Positions 30,774 through 41,395 of a stretch of 64,000 bases of DNA are shown here, in pieces (within the stretch, counting starts at the first letter, position 1; each line of letters begins with the position of its first letter). The notes beneath the pieces are model-generated. The model was not told the DNA's origin and ran no database searches. It worked only from the letters and a program-made list of their open reading frames with translations. This DNA is from Tomocerus qinae (taxonomy: Eukaryota; Arthropoda; Collembola; Entomobryomorpha; Tomoceridae), in the NCBI GenBank assembly GCA_020055645.1, contig CM034546.1, positions 87,296,001-87,360,000 on the forward strand, read 5' to 3'. Made by a program: the position numbers and the translations under genes.

Positions 30774-33527
30774 ATGGGAAGAATTACGAAAAGAAAGGCA
30801 GAGCAGCTTAAAGGCATTCAGTACGCTAATTTGTGCAAAAATTGGAAACGGGAAGCTTTTCAAGCCAGAGAAAGCGTTGTAGTGATTAATGATACTGAAA
30901 TGGACTTTGTCGTTGTGGATGACACTGGTAAAGAAGTATCTGTAGAAAAAGATAGTAGTTGTACCATCGATGTTGAAAAAAGCACACCTTGTTCATCTGA
31001 AAACTCCACACTGACTGAAAAACCATTTGGGCGTCGCTTGTTTAGCATAAATGCAATAAACCAAGTCATGGAACTTGCTGTGAATCATACCAAAATGTGT
31101 TCTAGCGCGAAACTTGAAATAGTGAAAGAGCGCCGTGACGGGTTGGAGACTTCTTTAATTGTCCAATGTTCAAATTGTGCCCTAACATTTCGTATTCGCA
31201 ACGATAGTGCTGAATGCACTTTGCCAGCAAATGAAGCAGCAGTATGGGGTGCAAACGCCTGTGGTAGTGGATTTACAATCATGGAACAATCTTTGGCCCT
31301 GCTTGAAATACCCTTTATGTGTAGACGAAAATTCATCGAGCGGGAGAAGAATTACCACCAAGACTTAAAAAATGTAACTGCAACTGTTTTATTAGAAAAT
31401 GGAATAAAAGAGCGAAGTAAAGCAAAAGAGCTTGGATGGTATGATTCTAACGGAGTAGTTTTCACTGATGTGGAAGGAGACAGTGGCTGGTCAAAAAGAA
31501 GTTATAATAACCAGGGCAAGTCAAATTCAGGGTCTGCTGTTATAATTGGCACTCTCACAAAATTACCTTTATATATAGCCACAAGAAATAAAATATGCTC
31601 AGCTTGCAAATCAGGAAAAGATCATGTCTGCTATAAAAATTGGACCAAAAGTGCAAGCGAAATGGAAGCTGATATGATACTTCAAGGCTTCAAGTCAAGT
31701 ATGTCAATGCATAAATTACGCTATAATAGATATTTAGGTGATGGCGATTCTAGCGTCTACGCAGCAATCAAGTATGTGTATCACACTGAAGAACATAATT
31801 TTACAATAGTTGAGAAAGTCGAGTGCCGCAATCATGCCGTTAGGGCCATGAACAAAAATCTCCGAAACGTTTTAAGCCAAACGGCATACTCTCTAGATGA
31901 CAGGAAGAAACTTTCTAATATCATTGGCGATATAGGAAAATGCTGCGTGTACGCCATTGAACTAAATAAAGAAAACGCTCCAACAACTGGCTATAACACT
32001 TTGCGGCAAGACATCGAAAATGTTATGGATCACATCATTGGTGACCACCAAAAGTGTAGTACACATTTTTGTACGAACGGTGTGCTAAAGGTTCCACTAA
32101 AATACCAGAAGGAAAATTATGCACTCAAAGACGCTGGAGCCAATAAAACGTATCTAAGTCTCAAGCAAACTCCTATAGTTTTCCAATGTCAGGTTATTCT
32201 TTCAAGATTAGGGCAAATGTCAAGATCGCTTATACTAGGGAGAAACACCAACTTGTCGGAAGGTCATTTTAGCCAATTCTGTAAGTTTTTACAAGGGAAG
32301 AGAACTAACTGTATTACAAGAGGGTCTTACGACAGAAAATCACTACAAACGGTGTTAGCTGGCAAGGATGGAACTGGCTGGTATGCCCCCACTTTGAAAC
32401 GAGTTAAAGGGAACAGTCCTTCTGCTTTTATTAAAAACAAATATTCGCAAGGGATGAGAACCCGTGAAGAGCGTAAGAAAAGAAAACCCAGGGTTGGCAG
32501 AAAAAGCTTCATAGGAAGTGAAATTACAAGCCGTCCGTTCTTTAGCAAAACCAGAAAAGATCCGGGTGTTGTATCGTATGGCCCTGGCTGTGACAAGCCA
32601 GATATGTCTGACAATGAGCTTCATGAGTGTATTGGAAATTACCTCCAGTCTAAGTATGTAGCTGACGCTCAAGAACAATTGAATATTCAACAAGAAACCG
32701 TCGGGCAGTACAATAACAGCCGGTATGTTCAATTAAAACAAAATATGCTAACTGCAAGCATTGCTAAAAAAGTGTTCCGTTTCTCTGAGGATTTACCAAA
32801 TGTGTCATTGCTTGACCAAATTCTGCACAACTACCCAAAATTCAAAGGAAATGATGCAACTGCTTGGGGTAAAGAGCACGAACACTTGGCAAGAGAGGCT
32901 TACAGGGCTCAAACGATTGATATTGTAGAAGAATCTGGCCTGTTCATCTCAATGAAGCATCCTTTGTTGGGGGCCAGTCCAGACGGACTTGTTGGTTATA
33001 ATGGCTTATTAGAGATTAAGTGTCCATTTATCGAGAGAAATGAATTACCTGAAGCAGTCCTGAAAAGGAAACAATCCTTTTTATTGAAAGACAAAAAAAC
33101 CGGTGCTATTATTATAAATCAAAAACACGAGTATTATTTTCAAGCCGTAATGCAGCTTAATGTAACGATGCGAGATTATTTGGATTTTGCGGTGTGGACC
33201 GAAGGACCACTAAATAGTGACAAATCTCCCATAAATCCACTGGGACACGTTCTTGTAATTAGAATTTTGAGAGAAGATACGGTTGGTAAATGGCAGGAAA
33301 TGGAAGAGAAGTTTCTTCGAATTATTAACGAAGATTTGCTGCCAGAGATAGTGGACTCCAGACTTGATCGTAGCATGGAATATAAGCAGCCTCAGTATCG
33401 CCTCGACTTAATCAATGCTCGTAAAGAACGAATTAAACAAGGAAAGGAAGTTGAGGAAACCATTCAGGCAGTAATTCTCAAAGGTCGGACATCCGAGCTG
33501 GAAGATCATGAATTTGATCTTGTTTAA
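30774..33527 (+). CDS. Mutator-like transposase fused to YqaJ exonuclease domain (917 aa)
   Basis: Intact intronless ORF. The N-terminal half matches the metazoan Mutator-like transposase family. A small cysteine cluster lies near residues 145-165, a DDE-type first motif GDSGWSKRSY has D236, LGDGDSSVY has D323/D325, and VECRNHAVRAM follows. A Cys cluster KICSACKSGKDHVC lies between. The C-terminal third is a YqaJ (lambda exonuclease-like) PD-(D/E)XK nuclease: WGKEHEHLA at about 698-706, GASPDG with D737, then LLEIKCP with E747 and K749, and YYFQAVMQLNV. Both catalytic sets look complete. Such fusions are known as uncharacterised proteins in aquatic invertebrates and arthropods. It probably acts in the nucleus on DNA, as an autonomous transposon protein or a domesticated one. 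No terminal inverted repeats or target duplication were found around it. The third catalytic acidic residue of the transposase was not assigned. Confidence 0.88.
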   Translation: MGRITKRKAEQLKGIQYANLCKNWKREAFQARESVVVINDTEMDFVVVDDTGKEVSVEKDSSCTIDVEKSTPCSSENSTLTEKPFGRRLFSINAINQVMELAVNHTKMCSSAKLEIVKERRDGLETSLIVQCSNCALTFRIRNDSAECTLPANEAAVWGANACGSGFTIMEQSLALLEIPFMCRRKFIEREKNYHQDLKNVTATVLLENGIKERSKAKELGWYDSNGVVFTDVEGDSGWSKRSYNNQGKSNSGSAVIIGTLTKLPLYIATRNKICSACKSGKDHVCYKNWTKSASEMEADMILQGFKSSMSMHKLRYNRYLGDGDSSVYAAIKYVYHTEEHNFTIVEKVECRNHAVRAMNKNLRNVLSQTAYSLDDRKKLSNIIGDIGKCCVYAIELNKENAPTTGYNTLRQDIENVMDHIIGDHQKCSTHFCTNGVLKVPLKYQKENYALKDAGANKTYLSLKQTPIVFQCQVILSRLGQMSRSLILGRNTNLSEGHFSQFCKFLQGKRTNCITRGSYDRKSLQTVLAGKDGTGWYAPTLKRVKGNSPSAFIKNKYSQGMRTREERKKRKPRVGRKSFIGSEITSRPFFSKTRKDPGVVSYGPGCDKPDMSDNELHECIGNYLQSKYVADAQEQLNIQQETVGQYNNSRYVQLKQNMLTASIAKKVFRFSEDLPNVSLLDQILHNYPKFKGNDATAWGKEHEHLAREAYRAQTIDIVEESGLFISMKHPLLGASPDGLVGYNGLLEIKCPFIERNELPEAVLKRKQSFLLKDKKTGAIIINQKHEYYFQAVMQLNVTMRDYLDFAVWTEGPLNSDKSPINPLGHVLVIRILREDTVGKWQEMEEKFLRIINEDLLPEIVDSRLDRSMEYKQPQYRLDLINARKERIKQGKEVEETIQAVILKGRTSELEDHEFDLV

Positions 33528-33727
33528 AATTTTTAATTTTATATGCAGAAATATACTCACATTTTCAGAAGACCAGATAAGTTAAAGTCATCCCATTCCC
33601 TATATAGTTTTATATACGCCGAAGGCATCCCTAGTGTTTTATAAACCGAAGTCATCCCTAGTTTTAGATACAACGTGGTCTCCTACAAAGTCATCCCTAA
33701 AATCATCTCACTCGTGGTCTCTTACAT

Positions 33728-35700
33728 AATCATTTGGTTTTGGTAGTACCCAACTGCAACTACAACGTCCCAGATTTAGTTTGGGGACTCCTTTTCAACC
33801 AACTCCTTCTTTTGGATTCGGTGGCACTGCGACTACAGGTCAATCAGCGACAACATCAGATACATCAGCATATTTTTAATCTTTGATCATCGTTCTTCGA
33901 CTTCGACTGCTTTTCAATCTAAATTTTGGACCTCCTTGCAGAAACTACGATGACGGATGCTTCTGCCTGCACCTTTGGAAGTAAAAGTTTCGGGTAGTAG
34001 CAATGTTGGTTTTGGGTTCAACTCAACCTCACTTCACTTCAGTCACTTTCTTCTAGTCATGGCGTTCACATTTGGGTAAGGGACTCAACAGCTAACTCTA
34101 AATACCTCGAGGTAAAAATGCCCTACTCTAGTTGATTTTTGTGATTTTATGTCAAGATTTTTCCCAGTATGCAAACATTAAAACATAAAATGTCAGAATA
34201 TGAAAGGATGTTAAAAATATATTTTCTGATCCAGCGTTTGGGTCAACATTGGGTTCTACAGCACAGCAACCAGCATTTGGCTCAACATTAGGTTCTACGC
34301 CACAACAACCAAGTTTTGGGACAACATTGGGTTCATCGACACAGCAACCATCATTTTGGTTTGGTGGCACCCAAGCGACAACAGCTCAACCGGCGACCAC
34401 TTCTGCGGCCCCGTCATTTAGTTTCGGAACTCCTTTTCAACCAACAGCTACAACAGCTGCTCCTTCTTTTGGATTCGGTGGCACAGCGACTACAGGAAAA
34501 CCAGCGACAACATCAGCCGCTCCTACATCGTTTCAGCCAACGGCGACCACGACTACATTTGGATTTGGGACACCTGCAGCAACTACGACAGCGGCTGCTG
34601 TACCTTTCATTCGGCTTTCGAAGTAATGCTACAGTTTCGGATACTCCGAATTTCGGTTTTGGGTCCAACCAACCTCACTTCATCCACGACGAAAACAACT
34701 TCAGCCCCTACTGCGATTGGTGGACTGTTGGGAGCGCCGACTTTTACAAGGAGAAACATTTGTTGGACTAGGAGGAGTTTCCATTCCTAATTCTACAAGT
34801 TCCTCTTTAGGTTACGCTACAGGAGCAGGGATTGGTAAAGGAGATACCCGCACAGGAAAAGAAGCGATTATTCCCATTGAACTAAACAAAACAATTAGCT
34901 GAAGAGTAAATTATAGTAAACATTTTCATAAAAAATTATTCATTATTATTGCAAATGTTATTTTGTAGTAAAGAATGTGATTATTTATTATTCTTAGACA
35001 ACACATGAGATCAGAAAAAATACTTTTGGCAGAAATTGTGAAGAGGTCGGAAATTCCAGTTGAAAGTGTGTCACAGCAAATTGATGACCTATACTACGCC
35101 TAGTTCATCATCAAAAATATTCGTACGATACTTTTGTGAAGGAAATGAATCAGGTGATTGTGATTTGTATTTAACCGTTGCAGATATTCACTATTTGCAA
35201 AATCTGTTGACTCAGTATACTATCATGTACAATTATTTATAGTATGGTGGTGAAATTTTATTTAGGTTCAAAAAGACTTGGAAATGGCTATCGAATGTAA
35301 TGAGACACCACCTCGTTTGAGAAGAGAATTATGTGATACTACGCAGTTCTATGAACGGTTCTAGAAAAATATGGAAGACATTTAAAATTTTACGAAAGGG
35401 AAGCAGCAAGGATAATTGATGTATTTCGTAGTGGCTGCGGCTGCGATCCTGAAGAAATTACGGCCAGAGGTATATAATAATCTAACATAAAATGCATGGA
35501 ATAACATAAATGTAGTTTTGTATTACTTATTGAATTGCTTATTTCAAGAATCGCTGCAGTCAACATACAATACTGTAATGGCTCTGGCGGCAAAGGTTAC
35601 CAAAATTACCATGAAAAGGTCTCAGAAGAAATAACTGCATTTCGAAATTTGCAACGAATGATTTTGGGGGAGAGTAAGTTTGTGAAAGAGACGCCTATTA
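33728..35700 (+). pseudogene. Nup58 (p58/p45)-like FG nucleoporin, frame-broken copy
   Basis: Nup58 belongs to the central channel (Nup62 complex) of the nuclear pore. FG repeats occur in two blocks: a degraded one at 33728-33880 and the main one at 34228-34626 (GSTAQQPAFGSTLGS, FGFGGTATTGKPA). MAFTFG at 34059 beside a GTAAGG donor may be the first exon. The conserved linker GLGGVSIPNS ... RTGKEAIIPIELNKTIS is at 34760-34902. The coiled-coil exons follow with normal splice sites: 34998-35153 (SEKILLAEIVKRSEIPVES, ending KEMNQ/GT), 35266-35471 (ECNETPPRLRRE, KFYEREAARII), and 35551-35690 (STYNTVMALAAKVTKI, SEEITAFRNLQRMILGES). At least five single-base frameshifts interrupt it (about 34608, 34750, 35101, 35361, 35607), yet there is little other damage. 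It retains introns, so it is not a processed copy. Confidence 0.78.
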
Positions 35701-35934
35701 CAGCTTCGGCCATGGGGGAGGGGGATATATGTATAATCGTATGTATGAAAAGGCGAACATATACAGTCTAATAGTAATGTGTTTTATCGTATCATTTAGT
35801 GATGAAATCAAATTATAAATTTTCTTGCATAATTAAATTGAATTAGATTGATGATGTAGATAATAAAAATAAAAGATTTGCAGATAATATGAATTGTTAA
35901 ATTTGTTGTCACTGTGTGCATTTATTTATCAGTA

Positions 35935-36060
35935 ATGCATTAAATTAGCTTGTCGGTTTGGAGGGGTTGGGTTTCGGCTGCCATTAGGAACATATTTTTT
36001 TATTCGTATTTCGAAATATTTTTTTTGGTTATCAGGGGAACAGCCCCCTTAATCACTTGT
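35935..36060 (-). repeat. Solo arm of the 20301-22119 inverted-repeat family
   Basis: Contains AGCTTGTCGGTTTGGAGGGG, GGTTTCGGCTGCCATTAGGA, TATTTCGAAATATTTT and GGGGAACAGCCCCCTTAA in the same order as the right arm at 21968-22090. Confidence 0.65.
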
Positions 36061-36290
36061 ATACTTATGACTGTATTGCTTCACAATTAAAGCTCCATAT
36101 TAACGAAGGAATAATTTCATAAAGTAAATTTAATCAGTAAAATAATATAATTATAATATTATAATTCTTATTTTATCAACGCACAACGACCACAGAGGAG
36201 TTTGCACCAAATCATTATAACCATGGTTACTTTCGGATTGGGTGATTATTCTCTCTAGCAGTAAAGGTAGAATTCGAATTGGGTGCAAAA

Positions 36291-36490
36291 CAAGCATGTA
36301 AAGTCCAATACTAGGCTTAACTCAAAACTTTTAGTTCGCTGGTGTACTCTGGAGATGGAAACAGAGTGGCTACTTGCGCAGCGAAGGAACCTCCCAACGC
36401 TGCGCAAGTAGCCACTCTGTTTCCATCTCCAGAGTACACCAGCGAACTAAAAGTTTTGAGTTAAGCCTAGTATTGGACTTTACATGCTTG
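36291..36490. mobile_element. Fold-back hAT-type MITE, 200 bp, near-perfect palindrome
   Basis: Two arms of about 93 bp appear identical in inverted orientation (start CAAGCATGTAAAGTCC) and are separated by a 14-base loop. A perfect 8-bp duplication GTGCAAAA flanks it (36283-36290 and 36491-36498). The duplication shows it is a genuine insertion and not an assembly hairpin. Confidence 0.93.
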
Positions 36491-36989
36491 GTGCAAAATC
36501 GGGGAGTATCCTTCACCTTGTAATGTAGCCATCTTTGTTTGTACTACCAATTAGAATCAGGGATGGGATTCTCATCATTATGGCAAAGTTGCGATATCGC
36601 AAGAGTTGCCACGGTCTACTTACGATTTCTGCTATTGATGATTTTTGAAATGGCAGAACAGTGAAATAATAATTTAAGGAATCATCGTCATCACCCACAT
36701 CACAGTAGTGCTAACGGTGTTCATAGCATCGCTCATTTTCGAATATTTTTATTTCTTCAACCATTTTCGAATATTTCCGAGATTCTTCGATCATTTTCAA
36801 ATATTTTCGAGATTCCACGATCTTTTTCTAATATTTTTGACATTCTTTAATCATTTTTGAATTTTACCAGGGTTTTTTTGATCATTTTTGGGTATTCTTC
36901 AATAAATATGGAAAAATATGTTCGCATGGGTGTAAATTTAAATCGTAACAATAAGGGTTTGTGTTGGTTGAAGTTAGGCTTTGGTTGCA

Positions 36990-37236
36990 CCAAGGTTGGT
37001 GGATATGGTAACACACTCTGCCACTAATACTAGGTTAAATTATACTTGTTTGAAATATCACCCAAAACCACTTATAAGGGAAACGAACAGGAATCTCTAT
37101 ACCATAAAGTTAAAATCTATAAAATCGATGGTTACCCCTCTTTTAATCCCCATAAGTGGTTTTGGTTGATATTTCAAACAAGTATAAGTTAACCTAGTGC
37201 TAACGGCAGAGTACGTTACCGTATCCACTTACCTTG
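36990..37236. mobile_element. Fold-back hAT-type MITE, 247 bp
   Basis: The termini are CAAGGTTGGTGG and CCACTTACCTTG, with arms of about 85-95 bp (ATACTTGTTTGAAATATCA, CCAAAACCACTTAT) and a central spacer of about 65 bp. The 8-bp duplication GGTTGCAC lies at 36982-36989 and 37237-37244. A partial relative sits at about 42240-42345. Unlike 36291-36490 the arms have diverged, so this copy is older. Confidence 0.9.
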
Positions 37237-37739
37237 GGTTGCACAAATACATATCAATATTATTGTTTCAATTAGGTTAGGTCTTTTGAAAGCGGCTCCT
37301 GGTATTCCCTGAGTATTTTGTGGCGCGATTTTAAAATGTGCAACTACCCTTACTTTAATATTTGTAATTAAACTTAAAATTTCATAGTAAATTTTTTTTT
37401 AAATTTTTATAATTAAGTTTATTGACTTTTTATTAGAAATTTCATTCAACCTGTTTGTAAAACTGGTAACCTTGCTAGTAAATCTTTTACGTAGCCGGAA
37501 GTCCGGAAATTTCAAAAAATATGTTATATATTTCCAGAAATGTGGTTAGCATCTAAGGAAATGCTGCTTCTTTCTTAAATAATTATTGACACCATTTGTG
37601 GTGGTGACACATTAACATGAAACCTAGCACTAAAAAAATTTCTATGCAGTCTTCAACTCGCTACTCACAAAAAAAATAATTTTTTTAATAAATTTCATGC
37701 AATCTTAGTCTCCACATTATAAGTGTCATAGGGTTTACA

Positions 37740-37885
37740 ATTTTTAGAAGTGCCAACATAAGGTTTTGCTACTTCTAGAAGTGTCAACATAGGGTTTTAC
37801 TACTTCTAAAAGCTTCAACATAGGGTTTTACTACTTCTAGAAGTGTCAAAATAGGATTTTACTACTTCTAGAAGTGACAACGACA
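37740..37885 (+). repeat. Tandem repeat of about 30 bp, 4-5 copies
   Basis: Units contain TTTTACTACTTCTAGAAGTG and TCAACATAGGG. Each includes the palindrome CTTCTAGAAG. Confidence 0.85.
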
Positions 37886-38287
37886 ACATAGGGAAAATGG
37901 GGGGGGCACACACATATACAAACTTCCGGAAATTAATATATAGTATAGATAAATGGTTTCAAGAGGTGTTGAAAATAAGTTTTATTTCTTTCCATTGCGT
38001 TGTGACCTCAATATTTCAAGTTCAAACTGAGATTTAAAATGCTTTTAAAATTACTGACAAGTCTAAGTGGAATGAGGAAAGTAATTTTGAAATATTTTAT
38101 CGTATTTATCGTATATTTTATCGTTTTTGTCCCAACTGCGTATTATAAAACTACGTCTATTATTGTATTTAGCCCGAAGTATCCGTTGCCTAACTACAGA
38201 TATCCATGTATTTTGTGCCGAAAAGGTTTGTGATAGTTTGATGTGTACAGAAAATAGAAATGCAAATGTGTGTAATTTGTCATGCAC

Positions 38288-38436
38288 ACGCACGTATCCA
38301 GAAATTTAGTCAAGGGGGGGGGCGCAACCAAAAATAATGCGAAAAAATTTTTGGACTTTTTTGGAAAAAATCCTCTCCCTTTCTCAAATTTATGAGGGGC
38401 GCTGCGCACTCCCGCACCCTACTGGATACGTGCTTG
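38288..38436. mobile_element. MITE of the CACGTATCCAG family
   Basis: The end CACGCACGTATCCAG and the reciprocal CTGGATACGTGCTTG bracket a G-run, an AAAAAATTTTTGG core and GAGGGGCGCTGCGC. Related copies are at 46654-46804 and (broken) 57065-57180. The flanking duplication is not clear, so exact termini may be off by a few bases. Confidence 0.7.
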
Positions 38437-38501
38437 GATGCATTGACTCCGTCATCATGTCATCAATGCAATTTTACTGAAACTGTATTCACAATAATAA
38501 C

Positions 38502-38684
38502 CAGGGTTGCGGTGTCCGGATAGGAAGGTGTGGATAAAAGTGGACGAAAGTGGTTTTATCCAGGGAAAAACTAGTTTTGTCCTGGAAGAAATTAGTTTTG
38601 TCCACTTTTGTCCTGGATAGAAAGTGGACAAAACTAATTTCATCCTGGACAGTATAAGTTTTGTCCGGACAAAACGCAACCCTG
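38502..38684. mobile_element. hAT-type MITE, 183 bp (copy 2)
   Basis: Reverse-oriented sister of 14305-14487, with ends CAGGGTTGCGGTGTCCGGA and its inverted counterpart. A perfect 8-bp duplication ATAATAAC lies at 38494-38501 and 38685-38692. Equal length and high identity between the copies suggest recent activity. Confidence 0.93.
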
Positions 38685-38869
38685 ATAATAACTCTATGAC
38701 TTTGAGACGCTTGAATATAAATTAATAATAATAATAATCATTTAACCAAAAAGTGAAATTTTTTCTACGGCAAATGTTTGAAAAGTCATTTCAGCAGTGT
38801 CTGATTGTCATTTTAATATCATTAAGTTTATATGTACAAAACATAATTTTAAATCACCACGTCATTTTA

Positions 38870-39135
38870 CAATACCCAGTTATTTTATATAGAAGTAATT
38901 CTAAATAATCCCCTCGTTCTAATTAATTTTGTCCTTTTAAATCCCCCCATCATTTTGAATAACCTCTTTATTTTAAACATTCTCGTCATACTACTTTGTA
39001 AATTTAGCCCTGTCATTTTAATTAACTCCAGTATTTTAATCGTCCTCATTATTTAGTTTCAGTCTACCCCGTTACTTTAATTAACCGTGTTATTTTAATT
39101 ACCCCCTATATGTTAATTGACCTAATTATTTAATT
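38870..39135 (-). repeat. Degenerate repeat of CCCCGTCATTTTAAATA type
   Basis: About 12 short phrases such as CCCGTCATTTTAAT and CCCGTTACTTTAATTA follow one another. They are the reverse complement of the array style at 53570-54545 (AAAATGACGGGGT), so they are another copy of that repeat. Confidence 0.65.
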
Positions 39136-39597
39136 TTAAATCATGAATGATTTGACAGAGGTTTCCGGACATACGTGCCGAAGGTCAATAATGCCAAGTG
39201 TTTTATGACCTTTGTGCTAAGGGCTTTTCATAAGTGCCAAAAACATAAGTGCAAAACGAATAATGCCAATAATGTTTTAATTAAATATCACTACATGTAT
39301 ATTTGACTCTATCACAGTATCCCCAATACTTTGCGTTTCTCACTACACATTTTTGATGTGCACGAATATCCAGAATCCAGATACATGTTTTCTCAATAAC
39401 TTGTGCCATGCTGATAGTGGATAGTGACTGAAAGAACGAAAGTTAACATTACCAAAATTGCAACAAAACCTCAGATATATTTGACCGTTCACGAATAATT
39501 ATGCAAAATGACCGTCATCATTACCTTATTTTTCTTTCTCTAGGCTTCCATACTTACAAATTTTTTCATACATATTTTATTAAATGCACACTACAAA
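39136..39597. other. No gene recognised
   Basis: Contains repeated TAAGTGCCAAAA/AATGCCAA phrases around 39170-39270. No coding region is supported. Confidence 0.4.
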
Positions 39598-39906
39598 GGA
39601 TATCCATTTTAGTTTTCTGAATAGACCTCGAGAACAATAAGATTGAAAGATAACAACACAATGAAAGCTCTCGCTCGACTCGGCTCACCGAGGTATATGC
39701 GTACCTAGTGAAGGAGTGCACAGTGTGTCTAATCAAGTGGACTTGTGGACATAATGGCGCAATGTATTGAGTAATGAGTAGGGACTATGAGATGGTTGAA
39801 GAGCATGAATTAAACATTGTAAAGTAGCACACAAATAAATAAAACACAAAACACTCAAAAATTAAATAAATTAAAATTTATTTTTAAATCAGCAGTCTTA
39901 AAAATT

Positions 39907-41213
39907 ATAAAAGCGATTTGCTTCTACAAACGACATTTTCGTATAAATATGAGTTGCTTCGACAAGCTCGCACAAAAAACGACATTCCCGTATAAATGCG
40001 AGTTGCTTCGACAAGCTCGCACAAAAAACGACATTCCCGTATAAATGCGAGTTGCGTCGACAAGCTCGCACAAAAAACGACATTCCCGTATAAATGCGAG
40101 TTGCGTCGACAAGCTCGCACAAAAAACGACATTCCCGTATAAATGCGAGTTGCGTCGACAAACTCGCACAAAAAACGACATTCCCGTATAAATGCGAGTT
40201 GCGTCGACAAACTCGCACAAAAAACGACATTCCCGTATAAATGCGAGTTGCGTCGACAAACTCGCACAAAAAACGACATTCCCGTATAAATGCGAGTTGC
40301 GTCGACAAGCTCGCACAAAAAACGACATTCCCGTATAAATGCGAGTTGCGTCGACAAGCTCGCACAAAAAACGACATTCCCGTATAAATGCGAGTTGCGT
40401 CGACAAACTCGCACAAAAATCGACATTTTCGTATAAATGCGAATTACGTCGACAAACTCGCACAAAAATCGACATTTTCGTATAAATGCGAATTACGTCG
40501 ACAAACTCGCACAAAAAACGACATTTTCGTATAAATGCGAATTACGTCGACAAACTCGCACAAAAAACGACATTTTCGTATAAATGCGAATTACGTCGAC
40601 AAACTCGCACAAAAAACGACATTCCCGTATAAATGCGAGTTGCGTCGACAAACTCGCACAAAAAACGACATTCCCGTATAAATGCGAGTTGCGTCGACAA
40701 ACTCGCACAAAAAACGACATTTCCGTATAAATGCGAGTTGCGTCGACAAACTCGCACAAAAATGAAATTTTCGTATAAATGCGAGTTGCGTCGACAAACT
40801 CGCACAAAAATGAAATTTTCGTATAAATGCGAGTTGCGTCGACAAACTCGCACAAAAATGAAATTTTCGTATAAATGCGAGTTGCGTCGACAAACTCGCA
40901 CAAAAATCGACATTTTCGTATAAATGCGAGTTGCGTCGACAAACTCGCACAAAAATCGACATTTTCGTATAAATGCGAGTTGCGTCGACAAACTGGCACA
41001 TAAATCGAAATTTTCGTATAAATGCGAGTTGCGTCGACAAACTCGCACAAAAATCGACATTTTCGTATCAGGGCGAGTTGCTTCGACAAACTCGCACAAA
41101 AATCAACATTTTCGTATAAATGCGAATTACGTCGACAAACTCGCACAAAAAACGACATTCCCGTATAAATGCGAGTAGCGTCGACAAACTCGCACAGAAA
41201 ACGACATATTTTC
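39907..41213 (+). repeat. 49-bp satellite array, about 27 copies, hairpin-forming unit
   Basis: The period is exactly 49 bp. Each unit carries the inverted pair TGCGAGTT ... AACTCGCA around a GTCGAC site, followed by an A run and CGACATT(c/t)(c/t)CGTATAA. Variants are grouped: ATTCCCG at the left and again near 40620-40730 and 41158, ATTTTCG mostly at the right, AATGAAATTTTCG at 40770-40870. Because 49 is not a multiple of 3 and the unit lacks stop codons on one strand, all three minus frames stay open for up to 243 codons. None of these is a gene. Confidence 0.95.
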
Positions 41214-41395
41214 ATAGTCAACATTAATTAATTTTGATTGTCGTTGATTTTTATATTCAACGTTAATCAATTTTGATTTTCTCTTGATTATAATAATCGA
41301 TATTAATCAATTTTGATTGCCTGTTGATTTTAATACCAAAACCAAACTGCACAGTAACCACTGTTTAACCAAAATGTGCACACGGTCCCCATGTG
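41213..41395 (-). mobile_element. Family M core and left-end fragment
   Basis: Three or four degenerate 40-bp units (TTTTCATAGTCAACATTAAT) are followed by ACCAAAATGTGCACACGGTC and CCC. It is truncated before the AGGCGAGCTT motif and abuts the 49-bp array without a gap. Confidence 0.75.

Noticed and set aside
34152-34370. Minus-strand Cys/Pro/Asn repeat ORF over the FG region
   Set aside because: Antisense shadow of the FG-repeat codons of the Nup58-like locus.
39898-41224. Seven overlapping ORFs of 84-243 codons across the 49-bp array on both strands
   Set aside because: The 49-bp unit has no stop codon in the minus frames and is not a multiple of three, so every frame stays open. The predicted proteins are the same phrase cycling through frames, with no start context or splice signals.
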